From assembly GCF_016125575.1 (NCBI RefSeq), contig NZ_WGLM01000004.1:622501-686500 (forward strand): 64,000 nt of DNA, given 5' to 3'. The translations under genes and the position numbers were made by a program. Shown piece after piece: positions 60,652 through 64,000 of the stretch (position 1 is its first letter; each line of letters starts with the position of its first letter). The notes below the pieces were generated by a model. That model ran no database searches. It had not been told where the DNA came from and saw nothing but the letters and a program-made list of their open reading frames with translations. The stretch comes from Limimaricola sp. Lineage in GTDB: Bacteria; Pseudomonadota; Alphaproteobacteria; Rhodobacterales; Rhodobacteraceae.

Positions 60652-60972
60652 TCCGTCCAGTTCGGCGGCCAGAAACCGTTCGAACCCGTCAAGATCCATC
60701 GCCTCCATCTGGCCGAAACCATGCATCCAGACGCTCGCCTCGCGCAGCGCGTCGGGTTCCAGCTTGCACCATTTCAAACGGCCGCGCTTTTCCTGGCTGA
60801 TCAGGCCCGCATCAGCCAGCACGGTCAGATGCTTGGAAATCGCGGCCAAAGACATCGCGAAAGGCGCGGCCACATCGGTGACGGCCATGTCATCCTCCAG
60901 CAACATGGCAAGGATCGCCCGGCGGGTGGGGTCGGCCAATGCGGAAAACACGGTGTCGAGATGGTTGTTCAT
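60628..60972 (-). CDS. ArsR/SmtB-type winged-helix regulator, no metal site visible
   Basis: A 114-residue single-domain regulator: TVFSALADPTRRAILAMLLEDDMAVTDVA, then AISKHLTVLADAGLISQEKRGRLKWCKLEP. The ELCVCD metal-binding motif is absent, so it belongs with the SdpR-like non-metal group. The ATG at 60972 is the start; an in-frame TTG lies 12 nt upstream. A perfect 16-bp palindrome lies 33 nt upstream. The 3' end overlaps the EamA gene tail to tail. Confidence 0.85.
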   Translation of the reverse strand: MNNHLDTVFSALADPTRRAILAMLLEDDMAVTDVAAPFAMSLAAISKHLTVLADAGLISQEKRGRLKWCKLEPDALREASVWMHGFGQMEAMDLDGFERFLAAELDGSFPQEEQ

Positions 60973-61004
60973 GATGAAGATCAAGCGTCAGGTCCGCGAA
61001 AACG

Positions 61005-61020
61005 TCAACCGCGCGGTTGA
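61005..61020. promoter_or_regulatory. 16-bp perfect palindrome, candidate ArsR operator
   Basis: TCAACCGCGCGGTTGA is perfectly symmetrical. It lies between the ArsR gene and the atp operon, 33 nt upstream of the ArsR start. ArsR proteins bind such dyads over their own promoters. Confidence 0.5.
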
Positions 61021-61132
61021 ATATGCTCTGGCAGCGAAATGGTTGCGGATTGGCCGTGGCAGCCACGAAATGGAGTATCGTCGCGCAGAAAGTATGTTGA
61101 AAAACAATATGTTGACGTTCAGCGCCGCAAGC

Positions 61133-61161
61133 TTGACTCACGCGCGGGCTGCGTCTAGTCA
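61133..61161 (+). promoter_or_regulatory. Probable promoter of the atp F0 operon
   Basis: TTGACT (61133-61138) and TAGTCA (61156-61161) are spaced by exactly 17 nt and lie 30 nt upstream of atpI. Both match the housekeeping sigma consensus well in the conserved positions. Confidence 0.65.
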
Positions 61162-61191
61162 CAGCCCAACGCTTCGAAGGGGACCGAAGGC

Positions 61192-61539
61192 TTGTCCGAC
61201 CCGCATGACGCGACCGATCCTGCCGCCCGGCTGAAGGCGCTGGAGGCCAGGATCGCCGCCGCCAAAGGGCAGGACAAACCCAAGCCCCACACGGAGGAGC
61301 ACTACTCGCAGGCCAACGTGGCATGGCGAATGGTGACGGAACTTGTGGCCGGTCTTGGGATCGGTTTCGGCATCGGCCTGGGCCTGGACAGCCTTTTCGG
61401 CACCAAGCCCATCCTCATGGTGCTGTTCATATTGCTGGGCTTCGCGGCGGGGGTAAAAACCATGCTGCGCTCTGCCCAGGAGTTAGCGAAGGGTCAGCCG
61501 GGCGCTGACGGGAAAGAGGAAGACGGACGTGGCAGCTGA
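61192..61539 (+). CDS. atpI: F0F1 ATP synthase assembly protein I
   Basis: A 115-residue AtpI of the alphaproteobacterial type. A polar N-terminus with [15 protein letters not shown] is followed by two membrane spans ([20 protein letters not shown] and [19 protein letters not shown]). It helps assemble the c-ring. The start is TTG at 61192, with GAAGGGG about 8 nt upstream; no ATG lies nearby. Its last 11 nt overlap atpB. Confidence 0.9.
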   Translation: MSDPHDATDPAARLKALEARIAAAKGQDKPKPHTEEHYSQANVAWRMVTELVAGLGIGFGIGLGLDSLFGTKPILMVLFILLGFAAGVKTMLRSAQELAKGQPGADGKEEDGRGS

Positions 61540-62284
61540 GGACAAGGCAGCAGAAGGCGGACTGGTGTTCCACCCGCTGGAGCAGTTCAAGGTTCATCCG
61601 CTTTTCGGCGACGGGCCGATCCACTGGTACACCCCGACCAACGTGACGTTGTGGATGGCGGTCGCAGTGCTGGTGATCGTGCTGCTGATGGTGGTGGGCG
61701 GCCGCAGCCGCGCCATCATTCCCGGTCGCGTCCAATCGGTGGGCGAACTGATCTACGGCTTTATCTACAAGATGGTCGAGGATGTCGCCGGTCATGACGG
61801 GGTGAAATTCTTCCCCTACATCATGACGCTGTTCATGTTCATCATCACGGCCAATTACCTTGGCCTGATCCCGATGGCATTTGCCACCACCAGCCACATT
61901 GCCGTGACAGCGGTGCTGGCGCTGGCGGTCTTTTTCACAGTCACGATCGTCGGCTTCGTCAAGAACGGGACCGATTTTCTTGGCCTGTTCTGGGTCACCG
62001 CCGCGCCGCTGCCGCTGCGCCCGATCCTTGCCGTGATCGAGTTGATCTCGTACTTCGTGCGCCCTGTCAGCCACTCGATCCGGCTTGGCGGCAACGTCAT
62101 GGCGGGCCACGCGGTGATCAAGGTCTTCGCCGGTTTCGCGGCTATCGCGCTGATCAGCCCCGTCTCGGTCGCCGCAATTACCGCAATCTATGGCCTCGAA
62201 CTGATGGTCGCCGGTATCCAGGCCTACGTCTTTACCATTCTGACCTGCGTCTATCTCAAGGACGCACTTCACCCGCATCACTAA
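61529..62284 (+). CDS. atpB: ATP synthase F0 subunit a
   Basis: A 251-residue subunit a with five or six membrane spans. The essential Arg lies in [16 protein letters not shown] near residue 188, and the following helix has conserved charged residues ([19 protein letters not shown]). It forms the proton half-channels next to the c-ring. The start is GTG at 61529 with GAGG upstream, inside the end of atpI. It is followed by a small hairpin and then atpE. Confidence 0.95.
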   Translation: MAAEDKAAEGGLVFHPLEQFKVHPLFGDGPIHWYTPTNVTLWMAVAVLVIVLLMVVGGRSRAIIPGRVQSVGELIYGFIYKMVEDVAGHDGVKFFPYIMTLFMFIITANYLGLIPMAFATTSHIAVTAVLALAVFFTVTIVGFVKNGTDFLGLFWVTAAPLPLRPILAVIELISYFVRPVSHSIRLGGNVMAGHAVIKVFAGFAAIALISPVSVAAITAIYGLELMVAGIQAYVFTILTCVYLKDALHPHH

Positions 62285-62298
62285 GGCCGCATCCGGCC
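62285..62298 (+). other. Small hairpin between atpB and atpE
   Basis: GGCCG, loop CATC, CGGCC starts directly after the atpB stop. With the larger hairpin at 62594 it brackets atpE and may protect a separate atpE message. Confidence 0.4.
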
Positions 62299-62334
62299 GT
62301 CAATCTACTTAGCATTCCATCAAGGAGAAACATC

Positions 62335-62574
62335 ATGGAAGCTGTCGCTGCACTCGCCCTGGGCAAAACCATCGGCGCCGGTCTGGCCGGTATCGGTTCG
62401 GGCGCCTCGGCCATCGGTGTGGGCCACGTCGCGGGGAACTTCCTCGCCGGTGCGCTGCGCAACCCTTCGGCCGCTGCCTCGCAAACCGCGACGCTGTTCA
62501 TCGGCATCGCCTTCGCCGAAGCGCTGGGGATCTTCTCGTTCCTCGTCGCGCTGCTGCTGATGTTCGCGATCTGA
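62335..62574 (+). CDS. atpE: ATP synthase F0 subunit c
   Basis: A 79-residue two-helix proteolipid. Helix 1 contains the [17 protein letters not shown] glycine-rich stretch, the loop has GALRNPSA, and the proton-carrying Glu is in [22 protein letters not shown] lies 7 nt before the ATG. Many copies per complex are needed. The two hairpins flanking the gene and its strong ribosome-binding site would raise its expression. Confidence 0.97.
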   Translation: MEAVAALALGKTIGAGLAGIGSGASAIGVGHVAGNFLAGALRNPSAAASQTATLFIGIAFAEALGIFSFLVALLLMFAI

Positions 62575-62593
62575 TCACCGTTCTTCCCGATGG

Positions 62594-62616
62594 CCGGCCG
62601 GGCGTGACCCGGCCGG
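62594..62616 (+). other. Stable hairpin after atpE
   Basis: CCGGCCGGG, loop CGTGA, CCCGGCCGG is a perfect 9-bp stem 20 nt after the atpE stop, without a T-run. Read-through to the b' gene is needed, so it is more likely an mRNA-processing or stabilising element than a full terminator. Confidence 0.55.
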
Positions 62617-62646
62617 ATGTTCCACGACGGATTTCCGGAGGACAAG

Positions 62647-63168
62647 ATGGCCGCTGAAGCCGCAGCCGGCGCTGCCGAATCTGGCATGCCGCAACTCGAC
62701 ATCTCGACCTTCCCCAACCAGATCTTCTGGTTGGCGGTCACGATGGTCGTGATCTATTTCGTGCTGTCGCGTATCGCGCTGCCCCGGATCGCTTCGGTCC
62801 TCGCAGAACGGTCCGGCACGATTTCCAACGATATCGCCGCGGCCGAAGAGCTCAAGCAGCAGGCGGTCGCTGCCGAGGCTGCCTATGAAAAGGCCCTGCG
62901 CGACGCGCGCGCCGAGGCGAACCGGATCATCGCGGCCACCAAGGCCGAGATCCAGGAAGAGCTGGCCAGCGAGCTTAAGCGCGCCGATGCCCGGATCGCC
63001 GAGAAGGCGGCCGAAAGCGAGGCGGCGATTGCGGCGATCCGCGCCACCGCGGTCGAGAACGTGACGGCCGTCGCCAAGGACACCGCGGCCGAGATCGTCG
63101 CCGCTTTCGGTGCCAAGGCCGATGCAGCGACCATCGATCAGGCCATCGACGCCCGGATGAAGGAGTGA
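62647..63168 (+). CDS. atpG: ATP synthase F0 subunit b'
   Basis: A 173-residue b'-type stator subunit. An Ala-rich N-terminus precedes a single membrane span ([20 protein letters not shown], residues about 27-46); the rest is a long charged helix rich in Ala, Glu and Lys. GGAGG lies 5 nt before the ATG at 62647. The separate b and b' pair is typical of Rhodobacteraceae. It pairs with the b subunit encoded next. Confidence 0.9.
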   Translation: MAAEAAAGAAESGMPQLDISTFPNQIFWLAVTMVVIYFVLSRIALPRIASVLAERSGTISNDIAAAEELKQQAVAAEAAYEKALRDARAEANRIIAATKAEIQEELASELKRADARIAEKAAESEAAIAAIRATAVENVTAVAKDTAAEIVAAFGAKADAATIDQAIDARMKE

Positions 63169-63173
63169 GTGCG

Positions 63174-63731
63174 ATGAAGCGTCTGCTGACACCCGCCCTG
63201 CTGCTTCTGGCAACCCCGGCTTTCGCCGCCGAGGGCCCCTTCCTCTCGCTCCACAACACCGAGTTCGTGGTGACGATCGCCTTTCTGGTGTTCCTCGGCG
63301 TGCTGTTCTACTTCAAGGTGCCCCGCATCATCGCCGGGTTGCTGGACAAGCGGGCCGAGACGATCAGCAAGGATCTGTCCGAAGCGCGCGCGCTCCGGGA
63401 AGAGGCGCAGGCCCTGCTGGCCTCCTACGAACGCAAACAGCGTGAGGTGAAGGATCAGGCCGAACGGATCATCGCGGGAGCCCGCGAAGAGGCCGCCAGT
63501 GCCGCCGAAGCCGCCAAGGCCGAGATTGCGGCATCTGTTGCCCGTCGCCTTGCCGCTGCCGAAGACCAGATCAAGAGTGCCGAGGATGCCGCTGTCAAGG
63601 AAGTGCGCGATCGCGCGATTTCGGTCGCGATGTCGGCCGCGCGCGAGGTGATTGCCGCCCAGATGACCGCGACCGCCGCGAACAAGCTGTTCGACGAGGC
63701 TTTGGCCACCGTCGAGGCCAAGCTTCACTGA
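63174..63731 (+). CDS. atpF: ATP synthase F0 subunit b
   Basis: A 185-residue b subunit. The N-terminus is signal-like (MKRLLTPALLLLATPAFAAE), followed by a membrane span TEFVVTIAFLVFLGVLFYFKVP and then a long amphipathic helix with GLLDKRAETISKDLSEARALREEA. It starts 5 nt after the b' gene with AGGAG inside its end; a GTG at 63165 is less likely. Whether the signal-like stretch is cleaved cannot be judged from sequence. It ends the operon before a strong terminator. Confidence 0.92.
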   Translation: MKRLLTPALLLLATPAFAAEGPFLSLHNTEFVVTIAFLVFLGVLFYFKVPRIIAGLLDKRAETISKDLSEARALREEAQALLASYERKQREVKDQAERIIAGAREEAASAAEAAKAEIAASVARRLAAAEDQIKSAEDAAVKEVRDRAISVAMSAAREVIAAQMTATAANKLFDEALATVEAKLH

Positions 63732-63754
63732 GGCCGGCCAACAGTCAGGAACAG

Positions 63755-63785
63755 GGGCCCGGCGGTGACGCCGGGCCCTTTTCAT
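63755..63785 (+). terminator. Intrinsic terminator of the atp F0 operon
   Basis: GGGCCCGGCG, loop GTGA, CGCCGGGCCC, then TTTTCATTT. A perfect 10-bp stem with a tetraloop and a T-run, 23 nt after the atpF stop. Confidence 0.92.
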
Positions 63786-63860
63786 TTGCCGCTACCCTTG
63801 CCCGAATCGGACCCGGCGGGGCATGGTGCCTCGACCCAAATCCAGACACGCGAGACTGCC

Positions 63861-64000
63861 ATGTCACGGTTCGCCACCGTCCTGTTTGCCATGCTCCTGC
63901 CTGCCGCCCTGCCCATGGCGGCCAGTGCGCAGGCACTGTCGGGCGCCTGCCCCGTCGGGGCGCAGGTTGCCGACGAGCAAGGCCAGGTTGGCACGGTTCA
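63861..64000 (+). CDS. N-terminus of a secreted protein, cut by the window edge
   Basis: From the ATG at 63861 the frame is open to the window end (46 codons). It encodes a clear Sec signal peptide (MSRFATVLFAMLLPAALPMA, then ASAQA) and a mature start ALSGACPVGAQVADEQG. It is not part of the atp operon, since a terminator intervenes. Too little is present to identify the family. Confidence 0.65.
   Translation, partial: MSRFATVLFAMLLPAALPMAASAQALSGACPVGAQVADEQGQVGTV

Overview
The window is one continuous stretch of a GC-rich alphaproteobacterial chromosome, most likely Rhodobacteraceae (Rhodobacterales). The support is the FdsGBACD-type soluble formate dehydrogenase, a taurine gene set with a TauR-like MocR regulator, a MipZ-type division ATPase, an atpI-B-E-b'-b F0 operon, and an ffh / chorismate mutase / rpsP / rimM / trmD / rplS block. 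No rRNA, tRNA, CRISPR array, phage or insertion sequence was seen. Genes are densely packed, with many ATGA or TGATG stop/start overlaps.

Layout. (1) 1-13421: a galactoside utilisation locus. The leftward operon encodes an ABC importer (binding protein and two permeases), a GH36 alpha-galactosidase, an SDR that is probably a galactose dehydrogenase, DgoK, DgoA, an SMP-30 lactonase, a GH42 beta-galactosidase and GalM. Divergent to it lie an IclR regulator and the importer ATPase. (2) 13437-30237: sulfonate and sulfite metabolism. It holds soeCBA (sulfite dehydrogenase), ackA, pta, tauE, xsc, a TauR-like regulator and tpa, interspersed with dadA, argC, cbpMA and a GNAT gene. Taurine would be transaminated by Tpa to sulfoacetaldehyde, which Xsc cleaves to sulfite and acetyl phosphate. 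Pta and AckA handle acetyl phosphate; TauE exports sulfite and SoeABC oxidises it. Paired CTGG direct repeats with a 23-bp period precede both tpa and xsc and look like TauR operators. (3) 30487-35517: six enzyme genes in two convergent groups (PanE-like, Asp/Glu racemase-like, HisD-like; then Rieske, PanB-like, MBL-fold). They match no pathway I recognise and are the best candidate for something undescribed. (4) 35690-42585: a LysR gene and fdsGBACD formate dehydrogenase.

(5) 42590-50764: a large RTX-repeat protein ending in a Hint domain, a GntR/FCD regulator with a 30-bp nested dyad operator, a MipZ-like ATPase, a DEAD-box helicase, an MFS transporter, a cupin and RpiB. (6) 50865-58684: the leftward translation block ffh, three GNATs, chorismate mutase, rpsP, rimM, a sulfotransferase-like gene, trmD, rplS and rpmE, ended by a strong hairpin terminator. 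(7) 58898-64000: LysR with an EamA transporter, an ArsR gene, and the rightward F0 ATP synthase operon with its promoter and terminator, followed by a truncated secreted protein.

A dispersed intergenic repeat (GC-rich hairpin followed by a GGAGTATTT...GGCCAGAAGAAG-like tail) occurs six times between 54 and 33556. Functional calls rest on motif and family recognition only; no database search was run.
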